A stretch of DNA of 64,000 nucleotides, taken from the NCBI RefSeq assembly GCF_900217795.1, contig NZ_OBMQ01000004.1, positions 124,001 through 188,000 of the forward strand, given 5' to 3'. The translations under genes and the position numbers were made by a program. Every line of letters starts with the position of its first letter. The first letter of the stretch is position 1. Positions 24,352-34,007 of this stretch are shown in pieces. This DNA comes from Ureibacillus xyleni (GTDB lineage Bacteria; Bacillota; Bacilli; Bacillales_A; Planococcaceae). Below the pieces are notes generated by a model, which ran no database searches, was not told where the DNA came from, and saw only the letters and a program-made list of their open reading frames with translations.

Positions 24352-25623
24352 ATGACAAATCGTACTAGTGATATTACTATTTTAGGTAGCGCGGGTGGTG
24401 TTGCAAAAGCAATACTATCCATTCTAAACAAATCAGCCGTTGATCCAACTGACCCCATTCATATAGTCCTTGCACAATGTAAACTTCACCTAATTGATAT
24501 AAAGCCTGTGGACAAACAACAATATTTTCAGCTCTTTCCTAATTTAAAAAAGAAATTTGTTTTTCACCAGCTGGATTTAAGTCAAAAGGATAAATTAATC
24601 TATCTTTTAAAGATAACGAAAACTTCTTTAGTCATCGATGTTTCTTGGGCAGACACTGCAGAAATGTTAGAAGCATGTAACAGTTTAGGCATTGGCTATG
24701 TAAATTCTGCCCTTGAAAATCCGTATATCGATGAAAATGAAGACTTATTTGCAGGATTTGGCCTCATTGAACGATTGAACTGGATGGAAGGAAAAAGACA
24801 TCGCATTACAAATACAAAAGCGATTCTTTGTTCCGGAATGAATCCAGGGGTTGTACAATGGATGGCCATAGAATTATTGAATAATAAGCCGGTCGATGCG
24901 TATCCGTTAGCCTGTTTCATCGTTGAACATGATAATTCTTTCTTCAAAGATAAAAATGTAGCGAAGAAAAATGTCGTTTATACTACTTGGTCCCCTGAAT
25001 GTTTCCTCGATGAAGCCATTCTTAGTTACCCGATGTTCATGAAGCATCAAACGCCACTATTCCTTTACGAAAAGGTTTACGATCTCGAATTTAAAGTGAA
25101 ATTAGGTGACAAACAATTTTACGGTTGTTTAATGCCCCATGAGGAAGTTTACACGTTAGGAAAATTGTTGAATATGGAAAGTGGTTTTATTTACAAAGTG
25201 AATGAGCATACAACAAAACTCATTCGCTCCAATATAAAAAATGTAGATCAGATTTGGGACTTCGAAATGAAAGTTTTGAATCCTTTAGAAAGTGAGTTAG
25301 AAGGCGAAGATTTATGTGGTGTGTTAATGGTTTATAAAGATAAAGAGCAGTATATGTACAATGTGTTATCAAATAAAGAGATTTTCGAGAAGTATCAAAT
25401 GAATGCAACTTATTTTCAAGTAGCATGCGGACTTTTTGCATCTCTAGCTGTCTTGTTGCTTGATGATATTCCAAAAGGTGCCCACTATGTCGATGAACTT
25501 CTACTGAACAACCAAACGAACTATGGAAAATATTTAAAACATTATATGACAGATTTTGTCATTGGTGAAAACGATAAGTCAGACGGTTTATTATTAGATC
25601 GAATGAGAAAATTTAAAGATTAA
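24352..25623 (+). CDS. Homospermidine synthase-like / saccharopine dehydrogenase-fold protein (423 aa)
   Basis: The N-terminal Rossmann domain is ITILGSAGGVAKAILSIL (GxxGGxA), followed by VIDVSWADTAEMLEAC. The homospermidine synthase-type box CSGMNPGVVQWMAIELL lies near residue 162. Relatives make homospermidine from putrescine and spermidine with NAD, while others are saccharopine-reductase-like. The C-terminal half (GCLMPHEEVYTLGKLL and QVACGLFASLAVLLLDDIPKGAHYVDELL) fits the homospermidine synthase family. Substrates are not proven. It is monocistronic with a weak ribosome site, GGCGAGGTG. Confidence 0.75.
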   Translation: MTNRTSDITILGSAGGVAKAILSILNKSAVDPTDPIHIVLAQCKLHLIDIKPVDKQQYFQLFPNLKKKFVFHQLDLSQKDKLIYLLKITKTSLVIDVSWADTAEMLEACNSLGIGYVNSALENPYIDENEDLFAGFGLIERLNWMEGKRHRITNTKAILCSGMNPGVVQWMAIELLNNKPVDAYPLACFIVEHDNSFFKDKNVAKKNVVYTTWSPECFLDEAILSYPMFMKHQTPLFLYEKVYDLEFKVKLGDKQFYGCLMPHEEVYTLGKLLNMESGFIYKVNEHTTKLIRSNIKNVDQIWDFEMKVLNPLESELEGEDLCGVLMVYKDKEQYMYNVLSNKEIFEKYQMNATYFQVACGLFASLAVLLLDDIPKGAHYVDELLLNNQTNYGKYLKHYMTDFVIGENDKSDGLLLDRMRKFKD

Positions 25624-25628
25624 CAAAT

Positions 25629-25656
25629 AGGGTCCATCGTGATATGGACTCTTTTT
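25629..25656 (+). terminator. Terminator after the homospermidine synthase-like gene
   Basis: AGGGTCCAT/ATGGACTCT with one G-U pair and a 6-nt loop, followed by TTTTT. Confidence 0.85.
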
Positions 25657-25817
25657 ACATATTTTTACAAAATCTTAGGCTATATGTCAATTACATGACA
25701 AATTTCATAAAAAAACTCGATAAATATCTAAACATTCTTCCTCAATACATCTTTTCATAGTATGATAGACTAGAGTTTTTAATACTAGAATGGTTCTCTA
25801 GAAGGTGGTAAGAAAAA

Positions 25818-27530
25818 ATGAAATTTATGCAGACATTAACGTTTAAATTAGGAACGATCATCGCAGGAATTCTTGTTGTCATGCTTGCAATTACTTCTGC
25901 CGCTACATATTATACTGCGTACGATAAACTTTATGAGGCTGCCGGGATTGAAGCTTACGGATGTGCCAATATTACGACGGGTTTAATTAACCCAGCTGTA
26001 CTTGATAAAGCACTAAACGACGACATGGCAGCAAAAGAGAGTATTAGTGAACAACTGAATTGGACAATCGATCATAAAGAAATTTTTGAAACTCAATACA
26101 TATTAGACCTAGATGGCAATGTACTCGCCCTTGATAATAATTTAAAAGAAAAAGGGGTCAATATTGGCGATAAGTTTTATATCGATGAAAAAGCGATTTC
26201 CATGTTACTCGAAATGGGGCACCCGACTTATTCTGAAGCATATGAACATGCAGGGATGGAACGTTTATCAGGATATGCGCCGATTTATAAAGACCATGAC
26301 CCTACAAAAGAAATTATTGCCATCAACGTTATCGATTTTGATGCTAAAATCGTAACAGAAAGAACGTGGGGAGTTGTAAGTCAAGGGATTTTAATTAGTA
26401 TCATTCCTATGCTTTTAGCTTCGATGGTAACTGGTTTGTTAATTTACCGTAAAACAAAACCGATTAGTCAGTTAATTGAACAAGCAAAACAATTAGCAGA
26501 TGGGAACTTAACGGTAACTGAAACACAGATAAAAGGAAAAGACGAAATTGCCGATTTATCCAATACATTAAATCAAACGGCATCGAATTTACAATCCATC
26601 ATCTCTACTATGCGTTCGACTTCCAATCAATTAACAACGAACGCCACGGAAACAGCAAGCACATTAACTGAAATGAATTCTGCAGTTCAAATGGTGGCAG
26701 ATCATATTGAAGATGTAACAGGTGCAATGCGAGATGGTATGTATAATGCAGATAATGCGTCAAACGTTTTAACTTCACTAGCTGATAATTTACAAAGTAT
26801 GAAAGCTAGAGCGGATCAAACAGTCGTTAACTCTAATGAAACGATGAAAATTGCCAATGAAGGGGAAAAACGTGCACAAGAAATTAGTGCAGATATGGAA
26901 AAAATTCGCAATGGTTCCCAAGAAGTAAGTAACACGATTCAACATTTAGTTGATTCTGCAACGAAAATTCAAACGATTACAACAGCAATCTCTTCTATCG
27001 CTTCCCAAACTAACTTATTGGCGTTAAATGCGTCCATTGAAGCTGCAAGAGCAGGGGAGCATGGAAAAGGCTTTGCAGTAGTTGCAGAAGAGGTTCGTAA
27101 ACTAGCGGAACAATCGAACAAAGAAGTAACAGAAGTCGAAAAACTTGTAAAAGACATAATGGAACGCATTGGGAATGTGATGATTTCTTCTAGCGAAAAT
27201 GGGAAGTTTATTGAAAAAGGTGCACAAACAGTACAATTAACTGCTGATGCTCTCCACAATATTTCCACTGCCGTTTCTGAAACGGTAAATGATATTACAA
27301 ATATTTCCGATTTATTATCGTCTGAAACAGAAAAGTCGGATACAATCGTTGAAATGATTCATGAGTTAACACAATCGATTCACGAAATAGAGAATACGAT
27401 GAAAGGTATTTCAGCAGCTGCCCAAGAAACAACAGCGAGTATTCAAGATATTTCTCATCGTTCATTTGAATCAACGAAAATGGCAGAAGAACTTGAAACT
27501 TCTGTGAAAATGTTCCAACTGAAAGAATAG
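25818..27530 (+). CDS. Membrane methyl-accepting chemotaxis protein (570 aa)
   Basis: A chemoreceptor with a first transmembrane helix at residues 10-32, an extracytoplasmic single-Cache-like sensor (about 33-190, with [15 protein letters not shown] and [10 protein letters not shown]), a second helix near 197-215, a HAMP domain, and a long signalling coiled coil whose tip reads [20 protein letters not shown]. It should feed CheA/CheW. The ligand is unknown. The ribosome site AGAAGGTGG precedes the ATG. It is monocistronic. The other chemoreceptors in the window are at 29675 and 34397. Confidence 0.93.
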   Translation: MKFMQTLTFKLGTIIAGILVVMLAITSAATYYTAYDKLYEAAGIEAYGCANITTGLINPAVLDKALNDDMAAKESISEQLNWTIDHKEIFETQYILDLDGNVLALDNNLKEKGVNIGDKFYIDEKAISMLLEMGHPTYSEAYEHAGMERLSGYAPIYKDHDPTKEIIAINVIDFDAKIVTERTWGVVSQGILISIIPMLLASMVTGLLIYRKTKPISQLIEQAKQLADGNLTVTETQIKGKDEIADLSNTLNQTASNLQSIISTMRSTSNQLTTNATETASTLTEMNSAVQMVADHIEDVTGAMRDGMYNADNASNVLTSLADNLQSMKARADQTVVNSNETMKIANEGEKRAQEISADMEKIRNGSQEVSNTIQHLVDSATKIQTITTAISSIASQTNLLALNASIEAARAGEHGKGFAVVAEEVRKLAEQSNKEVTEVEKLVKDIMERIGNVMISSSENGKFIEKGAQTVQLTADALHNISTAVSETVNDITNISDLLSSETEKSDTIVEMIHELTQSIHEIENTMKGISAAAQETTASIQDISHRSFESTKMAEELETSVKMFQLKE

Positions 27531-27541
27531 TATTGGAGAAT

Positions 27542-27577
27542 CCAGTGTCCTTGAAGGTTTGGGATACTGGGTTTTTT
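27542..27577 (+). terminator. Terminator of the chemoreceptor gene
   Basis: CCAGTGTCC/GGATACTGG, 9 bp with one G-U pair, then GTTTTTTC. Confidence 0.85.
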
Positions 27578-27586
27578 CTTGCTGGT

Positions 27587-27660
27587 AATAGAAAGTTTTG
27601 TGCAATTAATAGAAAATTTCCCTAAGTTAATAGAAAAATTAGATGCCTTAATAGAAAATT
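27587..27660 (+). repeat. Array B: four units at exact 21-bp pitch, core AATAGAAAA
   Basis: AATAGAAA starts at 27587, 27608, 27629 and 27650, with all spacings equal to 21. The core TTAATAGAAAATT is conserved and the 9-10 intervening bases vary. The array lies just past the terminator of the preceding gene. The same core, on the opposite strand and with the same pitch, recurs at 46055. Confidence 0.88.
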
Positions 27661-27777
27661 CCTTAGCAAACGCTAGTATTCGCCAAAAGTATACTTTTTC
27701 CGCTGTACGTTGGAATTACACTTTTTCGATACTTTCGGGTAAAATATTTAAGAAAAAGCGGATTGGAGTGAAATAGA

Positions 27778-28623
27778 TTGATTCAATATCAAAATAGTGA
27801 TTTCACAGTTTTCCAAAGTCTTTTATATAAAACTACTTCGACGGTTATTCAAACAAAGGATTGTATCATTGTCGTTGATCCAAACCTTTTACCCTTTGAA
27901 GTAGAGGCCATTCGCGAACATGTTGACAACATCAAAAACGACCGACCAATTTATATCCTTTTCACACATTCTGATTGGGATCATGTAATTGGATACGGCG
28001 CTTTCCAAGATGCAACGGTTATTGCCAGTAGCACTTTTGCACAAAAAGAAAATAAAGAAGACATTGTGAAGCAGATGAAAAAATTTGATGACCAGTACTA
28101 CCTAGACCGACAACATCCAATCCTTTACCCTTCAGTAGATATTGTGGTGAATGAAGAAGGACAATTTTTAAATATAGGTGATACGTTTTTAACTTTTTAT
28201 CAAGCAGAAGGGCATACAAATGATGGGATCTATGCCATCATTGAACCTTTAGGAATATGGCTTGCGGGAGATTATTTGTCAGATATTGAATTCCCGTTTA
28301 TTTATGAGAGTAGTTCGCAATATGAAGCAACGTTACACAAAACAGATAGCATTTTAAAAAGCCATTTGATTGATTATTTAATTCCAGGTCATGGTCACAT
28401 AACGGATATTGTTGAAGAAATAAAATTTCGTAAAATGGTGGCATTGACGTATATTAAGGAATTACGTGAAGCAATTCAAAAGGGGAGGGATAGCCAAAAT
28501 CTCCTTGAAGGATATAACTATTTAAGCGAGCTTCAAATTTGTCATGAGCAAAATATTGAACTTATAAAAAAGGAAATGAATCATAACAAACAAAAAATTG
28601 TTAATCAAATGAATCTAGATTAA
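27778..28623 (+). CDS. Metallo-beta-lactamase fold hydrolase (281 aa)
   Basis: The MBL metal motif is FTHSDWDHVIGYG (HxxxDH form, with Ser in place of the usual second His of HxHxDH). Later ligands are in EGHTNDGIYA, LAGDYLSD and IPGHGHITD. The C-terminal 60 residues are helical. It is a cytosolic hydrolase of unknown substrate. The altered HxHxDH (HSDWDH) may mean a single-metal or modified site. The TTG start follows GGAGTG. The upstream region 27661-27777 holds a palindrome AAAAGTATACTTTT (27686-27699) and a possible promoter TTACAC-N18-TAAAAT. Confidence 0.82.
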   Translation: MIQYQNSDFTVFQSLLYKTTSTVIQTKDCIIVVDPNLLPFEVEAIREHVDNIKNDRPIYILFTHSDWDHVIGYGAFQDATVIASSTFAQKENKEDIVKQMKKFDDQYYLDRQHPILYPSVDIVVNEEGQFLNIGDTFLTFYQAEGHTNDGIYAIIEPLGIWLAGDYLSDIEFPFIYESSSQYEATLHKTDSILKSHLIDYLIPGHGHITDIVEEIKFRKMVALTYIKELREAIQKGRDSQNLLEGYNYLSELQICHEQNIELIKKEMNHNKQKIVNQMNLD

Positions 28624-28702
28624 TTTGTTTTGAACCCTACAGTACCCCCTTTTGTTCTCTTCGCATAAACTAATGAGGCAACAAGAAGGGGGTGTATTCA
28701 CT

Positions 28703-29632
28703 ATGGGGTTATATATTAATAATGATGAGCACCCAGAAGTGTTTAAAAATCCAAATACGCTTTTTGAACCGAATCAAGTGGAGTTTCGAAGGGATTATTT
28801 ATCGGAGCTTTTAGAACAACAAGTAAGGGCAAGCAAAGAATTACAAAATGCGGTATCTACTAATCACACATCACAAATACAATGGAATCATCAGCAATCC
28901 GAGCAATGGGAAAAATTAGATGACCGTTTAAGTAATATCGATCATTTCCATCAAATGCAAGAACAATTGGAGCAGCAAGTAATCGATATGTTAGGGTCCA
29001 TTGAAAATCAAAATGCCTTCATTCAAGAAGTGTTAAAGGACGATCAACATAATCAACAAAATTTGCTACATGAAGTAAATGGGATTACGCAATCACAAGA
29101 AACATTACACCAAGAAGTAAATGCTATTTCTCATTCACAAGTAAACTTGCTGCAAGAAGTAAATGGCATTTCTCAATCACAAGAAGCTTTGCGTCAAGAA
29201 GTAAACAGCATGTCTCAATCACAAGAAAACTTGCTACAAGAAGTAAACACGATTACGCATTCGCAAAAAGAAGTGGCGACAAGAGTAGATGTGATTGCGG
29301 ATGAACATAAAGAAATTGTTCATTTGTTAAAGGATTATGCAACGATGACAAGTGCGATGTTGAAACGAATTGAACATGTGGCATCAATCAATGAAGAAAT
29401 GCAAGAAAAAATGGAGGAACAAAGAGAAGTTAACGAGCAATTGTTAACGCGACTTTCTTGTATCGAACAATCACAAAAAGAAGTCATTGAGCAAGTCGAT
29501 AATAGTGAAGGATTAATAGAAAAGATTGTTCGTCAAATTGAACATTTGCGAGCAAGCTTATTTGAACGAACTAACTTCTTAGAAGAAAAGATTGAAAAGA
29601 TTTTTCAATTTCAAAAAGTGAAAAATGGATAA
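28703..29632 (+). CDS. Coiled-coil protein with five 14-residue tandem repeats (309 aa)
   Basis: I do not recognise a named family. Residues 121-190 are five tandem copies of a 14-residue unit (type L-L-Q-E-V-N-G-I-S-Q-S-Q-E-x), flanked by long predicted coiled coil. There is no signal peptide or membrane helix and Gln is abundant. A 14-residue unit is two heptads, so the repeats should extend a parallel rod. ATG 28703 follows AGAAGGGGGTG by 8 nt; the earlier frame from 28652 lacks a site. A structural role at the spore or cell surface is possible but unproven. Confidence 0.75.
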   Translation: MGLYINNDEHPEVFKNPNTLFEPNQVEFRRDYLSELLEQQVRASKELQNAVSTNHTSQIQWNHQQSEQWEKLDDRLSNIDHFHQMQEQLEQQVIDMLGSIENQNAFIQEVLKDDQHNQQNLLHEVNGITQSQETLHQEVNAISHSQVNLLQEVNGISQSQEALRQEVNSMSQSQENLLQEVNTITHSQKEVATRVDVIADEHKEIVHLLKDYATMTSAMLKRIEHVASINEEMQEKMEEQREVNEQLLTRLSCIEQSQKEVIEQVDNSEGLIEKIVRQIEHLRASLFERTNFLEEKIEKIFQFQKVKNG

Positions 29633-29636
29633 CAAA

Positions 29637-29667
29637 AAGCCACGGTTGGTTCATCAACGCGTGGCTT
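29637..29667. terminator. Bidirectional terminator between convergent genes
   Basis: AAGCCACG-GTTG/CAAC-G-CGTGGCTT, a 12-bp stem with a 6-nt loop, flanked by A and T runs. Confidence 0.85.
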
Positions 29668-29674
29668 TCGTGTT

Positions 29675-31666
29675 TTATAATTTAAATTTGCTTGCGGCAA
29701 TGGACAGTTCTGTACTTAAACTGTTTAGCTCTTCAGATGCAAGAGCGACCGATTGGATGGCATTTAACTGCTCGTCACTTGATGCGCTCACTTCTTCACA
29801 TGCTGCTGCGCTTGATTGTGCTGTTAAAGCCATTTGTTGAATTGTTTGTACAACACGGTCTTTGTATTTAATGATACCTTCAATTTCTGTCGTTACATGT
29901 TTAAAAGTTGCTTCCATGTTGTTCACTAACTCAGTTAAATTACCAAAGAGGGTACCAGTTTCTTCAACGACTACACCTTGAGTTTGGAAAGTTTGTTGCA
30001 TTTCCGTCATTTGGTTAGCAACAACTTGTGATTCTGATTGAAGTTCTTGAATCGTTAATTTGACTTGTTCGGTTGCGTTTCTTGATTGTTCCGCTAATTT
30101 TCGTACTTCAGCTGCAACAACTGCAAAACCTTGACCATGTTCACCAGCACGAGCAGCTTCAATACTCGCATTTAGCGCTAATAAATTCGTTTGCGTGGAA
30201 ATTTCGGAAATTGTATTCATGATCGAGTCAATCGCGCCGACTTTCGCTTCTAAAATTTTAACAGCTTGTGCCATATTCAGTAAGTCTTGTTTCGAGTGAT
30301 CAAAGGAGCCGAGTAAGTTCTCCATTTTTTCTTCCCCAACGACATTTAATTTGCCAGCCTGGATTGTAATCGCATGTAGGGCGTTGGATTGTTCTTGCAT
30401 GTCATTAATTTTGTCCCCAAGTTTCACGGAAGATTCCATTACAGCATCTGCATTTTCTGAAGAAGTTGTTGCACCAATGGCAATATCATTCACGGCTTTT
30501 GACACTTCAATACTCGATGCACTTGTTTCTTCTGCTAATGCGCTTAGTAGTTGCGAACGTTCTTCTACATGTGCAGATGAATCTTGAACAACAGTAAGGA
30601 TGGATTTCATTTGTTGAACCATATCATTAAAGTAGTTGGCAAGTTGTCCAATTTCATCTTTTGATTTTAAGTTGATTTGGACCGTTAAATCGCCTTGTGC
30701 GACTTCTTCCATTAACAAACCGAGTTGATTAATTGGTTTTAACGTTCTTGTTATTAAGAAGTAAAGAATAACAAATGTAATGATTAACGTAGCAACTGCA
30801 ATGAGGACGATTACCTGTTGCATGTCCCTTGCTAAACTTTGCACTTCTTTTACATCATATACAGCACCAACTGTCCAACCAAGTTCAGGAATTTTGTTAT
30901 AAACAATCATGGATTCCTGTTGATCAACATCATCAGTAAAATGATTTGTTTTCGACGTATCGTTTAACATCTTATTTACATATTCAATTGATTGTAAATT
31001 TTCACCAGATTTTGTTGGATGGACTAAAGCTGCTCCTTGATTGTCAAGAATAAGTGGATAGCCATTATACCCAAGTTTTGTGGATGAGACCATTTCGGTT
31101 AATTGTTCTAACTGTATGTCTACACCAAGGACACCGATTACTTGATTGCCATCTTTAACAGTTACTGAACCTGTAATAGCATAACTATTTGATACAGTAT
31201 CGATATATGGTTCTGACCAAACAAATTGGTCCTCATTTGCAATTGCATTTTTATACCAATCACGAGATTTAATGTCTAACTCATCTATCCCATCAAAATG
31301 GGGTTCAATAATGGTATAGTCGCCATTTGAGAAGTATATACTAGAAGCTGCATCGTAAATGGATAAATAGTCTGTTAATCCAGTACGGTATAAACGATCT
31401 TGTGCATCATCGTATGTTGTTGAGTGTTTATTAAATTCTACTACGTCGGGTGAATTTGCTAGTTTTAATAAACTATGTTCATACCCATCTAAAAATGTAG
31501 TAATCGTATTAGATAGTCCTGTTACAACCACTTCACTCGATTCAATTACGTTTTTTTCGGATTTGGTTGAAATCATGAATGAACTTATTGTAGAAAGGGA
31601 ACCTAATCCAAGGACAATAATAACGAGTACAATGGCAATAATTCTCCATCGTATGGAAGTTTTCAA
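29675..31666 (-). CDS. Membrane methyl-accepting chemotaxis protein with dCache sensor (663 aa)
   Basis: A transmembrane helix near residues 8-30, a double-Cache extracytoplasmic domain (with [39 protein letters not shown] and [12 protein letters not shown]), a second helix near 285-305, HAMP, and the receptor tip [20 protein letters not shown]. The RDWYK...W...PY pattern is that of dCache amino-acid or amine receptors, but the ligand is not proven. AGGAGGG is only 2 nt from ATG 31672 and 8 nt from TTG 31666, so TTG is preferred. It is convergent with the coiled-coil gene. Confidence 0.93.
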   Translation of the reverse strand: MKTSIRWRIIAIVLVIIVLGLGSLSTISSFMISTKSEKNVIESSEVVVTGLSNTITTFLDGYEHSLLKLANSPDVVEFNKHSTTYDDAQDRLYRTGLTDYLSIYDAASSIYFSNGDYTIIEPHFDGIDELDIKSRDWYKNAIANEDQFVWSEPYIDTVSNSYAITGSVTVKDGNQVIGVLGVDIQLEQLTEMVSSTKLGYNGYPLILDNQGAALVHPTKSGENLQSIEYVNKMLNDTSKTNHFTDDVDQQESMIVYNKIPELGWTVGAVYDVKEVQSLARDMQQVIVLIAVATLIITFVILYFLITRTLKPINQLGLLMEEVAQGDLTVQINLKSKDEIGQLANYFNDMVQQMKSILTVVQDSSAHVEERSQLLSALAEETSASSIEVSKAVNDIAIGATTSSENADAVMESSVKLGDKINDMQEQSNALHAITIQAGKLNVVGEEKMENLLGSFDHSKQDLLNMAQAVKILEAKVGAIDSIMNTISEISTQTNLLALNASIEAARAGEHGQGFAVVAAEVRKLAEQSRNATEQVKLTIQELQSESQVVANQMTEMQQTFQTQGVVVEETGTLFGNLTELVNNMEATFKHVTTEIEGIIKYKDRVVQTIQQMALTAQSSAAACEEVSASSDEQLNAIQSVALASEELNSLSTELSIAASKFKL

Positions 31667-31825
31667 ACGCATTTCCCTCCTAAATTTGTATATTAAGAAA
31701 CTACTAATTTGATTATAGGACAATTGAATGAAAAACTTTGAATATGTATAATTGTTAATATTTGAATAAGTAAATCAATTTAAAATTTTCTGTTTCAACA
31801 ACTCCTGGAAAAATTACCACAAACA

Positions 31826-31854
31826 TTGAATTTATTCCGTTTTTTTGATACATT
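31826..31854 (+). promoter_or_regulatory. Promoter of the T-box/proS transcript
   Basis: TTGAAT-N17-TACATT, immediately upstream of the T-box leader. Confidence 0.5.
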
Positions 31855-31863
31855 ATAAGAAAT

Positions 31864-32096
31864 ATGAAATCAATGATGTGACCAAGTAAATGAGAATTGT
31901 GACACAGAAAATATAGCAGTTGCTGAGAGCTATATCACCACTTCTTATTGAAACCTATCACGGAGATGCGAGCAAAAACTTGCCGAGTCGTTATCGTTAC
32001 TAACGTCAGGAGGGTAATAGTTTATTACCGAACTAAGGTGGTACCACGTTTATTCGCACAGAGACGTCCTTATTTTAGGACTCTTTGTGCTTTTTA
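31864..32096 (+). promoter_or_regulatory. T-box leader of proS
   Basis: It has the invariant T-box sequence AAGGTGGTACCACG (32034-32047) that pairs with the acceptor end of uncharged tRNA. A terminator, GCACAGAG...TCCT/AGGA...TGTGC (32056-32090), with a T-run follows. A CCU triplet at 31954-31956 in the stem I region would suit a proline specifier, though I cannot prove the fold. Uncharged tRNA-Pro should turn proS on. Confidence 0.92.
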
Positions 32097-32217
32097 TTTG
32101 GATTTGATGTTTATTTTAGGAAGAGAAATCCAAATATATAAAAGAATACCACAGGCGAGCTCAAATCTTTAGTTAGAACGGATCCGTCAAGTTGTAATAT
32201 GTTTAGGAGGAAATAAA

Positions 32218-33654
32218 ATGTCTCAACAAACAAATGATTTTTCAAAATGGTACATCGACACAATTCAAAAAGCAGATTTAATGGATTATACACCTGTTCG
32301 TGGTTGTATCGCCTTTAAACCAGATGGCTATGAGTTATGGGAACATATCCAAGGCGAAATGGACCGTCGTTTTAAAGAAACTGGACACCGTAATGCGTAT
32401 TTCCCAATGCTGATTCCAGAATCATTTTTCCAAAAAGAAAAAGATCATATTGAAGGCTTTTCACCAGAGCTTCCTTGGGTAACTGAAGCAGCAGGGGAGC
32501 AGTTAGAAGAGCGTTTGGCATTACGTCCAACTTCTGAAACTATGATTGGTCATTTGTATTCAGATTGGATTAAAAGTTATCGTGATCTACCATTATTAAT
32601 TAACCAATGGGCAAACGTTTTCCGTTGGGAGAAGAAAACTCTTCCATTCATCCGTACTTCTGAGTTTTTATGGCAAGAAGGGCACACTGCGCACGTAGAT
32701 GAAGAAGATGCACGTAAAGAAACGATGCAAATGTTAAATATTTATAAAGAAGTAGTAGAAGGGTTCCTTGCAATTCCTGTGTACGATGGTCAAAAAACAC
32801 CATCAGAACGTTTTGCAGGTGCAGTTGATACGTATTCAATCGAAGCGATGATGAAAGACGGAAAAGCTGTACAAGCCGGAACTTCTCACTATTTAGGGAC
32901 AAAATTTGCGGAAGCTTTTGATATTAAATACTTAAACAAAGAAAACAAACATGTTCACGTTCATACAACGTCTTGGGGTACGTCAACACGTTTAATTGGT
33001 TCTGTCATCATGGTTCATGGTGATGAGCAAGGTCTAGTATTACCTCCAAAAATTGCACCAACTCAAGTTGTCTTAATCCCAGTTGGTCCTTGGAAAAAGA
33101 ACCCAGCGATCATTGAAAAATTAGACGAAATTTTTGCGAGCCTAAAAGCAAAAGGCATCCGTGTTCGTCTGGATGATTCAGATCAATCACCAGGATTTAA
33201 ATTCAATGAATGGGAATTAAAAGGGGTACCAGTACGTATCGAGCTTGGCCCACGTGACTTAGAGAATAACCAAGTGTTATTGAAAGCTCGTGACGAACAA
33301 GACAAACAAACTGTCGAACTTGGCGCTGTTGTAGAAGCGATCGAAAAAGAGCTTGAAGTAATGCAAACAAGACTTTACGATAAAGCAAAAGCGTTCCGTG
33401 ATGCGAACTCTCATACACATATTGATTCATTAGCTCAATTACACGAACATTTAGCTACTTCAGAACAAAACGGCACAATTCCTGGATGGGTTCTTGCTGG
33501 CTGGTGTGGAGACGATGCATGTGAATCAAACGTGAAAGAAGAAACTAAATTCACAACACGTAACATTCCATTCAACCCTCCAACTGAAAAACATACATGC
33601 ATTAACTGTGGCAAAGAAGCACAACACACTGTTTGGTTCGGCCGCGCATATTAA
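32218..33654 (+). CDS. proS: Prolyl-tRNA synthetase, archaeal/eukaryotic-type (ProS type 3)
   Basis: Charges tRNA-Pro. A class II synthetase of 478 aa: motif 1 around YFPMLIPESFF, motif 2 FRWEKKTLPFIRTSEFLWQEGHTA and motif 3 near residue 260 (TSWGTSTRLIGSVIMVHGDEQGLVLP). An HGTP anticodon domain and a C-terminal zinc-type domain with CGDDACE and CINCGKE follow. It lacks the 180-residue editing insertion of bacterial-type ProRS, so it is the shorter eukaryote-like form found as a sole or second ProRS in some Bacilli. It sits behind its own T-box and terminator. Confidence 0.96.
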   Translation: MSQQTNDFSKWYIDTIQKADLMDYTPVRGCIAFKPDGYELWEHIQGEMDRRFKETGHRNAYFPMLIPESFFQKEKDHIEGFSPELPWVTEAAGEQLEERLALRPTSETMIGHLYSDWIKSYRDLPLLINQWANVFRWEKKTLPFIRTSEFLWQEGHTAHVDEEDARKETMQMLNIYKEVVEGFLAIPVYDGQKTPSERFAGAVDTYSIEAMMKDGKAVQAGTSHYLGTKFAEAFDIKYLNKENKHVHVHTTSWGTSTRLIGSVIMVHGDEQGLVLPPKIAPTQVVLIPVGPWKKNPAIIEKLDEIFASLKAKGIRVRLDDSDQSPGFKFNEWELKGVPVRIELGPRDLENNQVLLKARDEQDKQTVELGAVVEAIEKELEVMQTRLYDKAKAFRDANSHTHIDSLAQLHEHLATSEQNGTIPGWVLAGWCGDDACESNVKEETKFTTRNIPFNPPTEKHTCINCGKEAQHTVWFGRAY

Positions 33655-33661
33655 TTGATGA

Positions 33662-33691
33662 AACTGCTCTTTTAAAAAGGGCAGTTTTTTT
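33662..33691 (+). terminator. Terminator of proS
   Basis: AACTGCTCTTTT/AAAAGGGCAGTT, followed by a seven-base T tract in all. Confidence 0.9.
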
Positions 33692-33773
33692 ATGGGGGGA
33701 AATTCTAAGCTTTTGTATATAATTACATATTATCTAAGTTACATAGGAATTTATATTATTATGGAGGGTTCAT

Positions 33774-33992
33774 ATGCCAGATATTTGGTTATTACCAAAT
33801 GAAACTGATAGATATCAAAAAGTTAAAGTATATTGGGATAAGAAGAAACGTTTAGATGATGCGAATTTTAAAGGAAAGTTTAGATCTTCTACAATATATT
33901 GAGATACGGTATTGAGCGGTGTCAATCGAGATTTTGAAGTTATAGAAAAAGTGATAGAAACATTGCTCCTTAAGATGCTAGTTAAATCCTAA
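33774..33992 (+). pseudogene. Decayed ORF: 42 codons, in-frame TGA, then 29 more
   Basis: ATG with GGAGGG upstream starts MPDIWLLPNETDRYQKVKVY. After 42 codons an in-frame TGA occurs at 33900-33902, and the same frame stays open for 29 further codons to a TAA at 33990-33992, 15 bp before the palindromic element begins. This looks like a gene fragment carrying a nonsense mutation, perhaps an immunity or small defence protein, but I do not recognise the family. If only the first part is made it is a 42-aa peptide. Confidence 0.45.
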
Positions 33993-34007
33993 TTTATTAA
34001 TTGTTAA

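Noticed and set aside
25625..25817. Sigma-D promoter ahead of the first chemoreceptor gene
   Set aside because: A TAAA is present but the sequence 15 nt downstream does not match GCCGATAT well enough.
27579..27776. 65-codon ORF within array B
   Set aside because: Same cause: a 21-bp pitch gives a 7-residue LIEN-type repeat. No ribosome site, and it overlaps the terminator and promoter regions.
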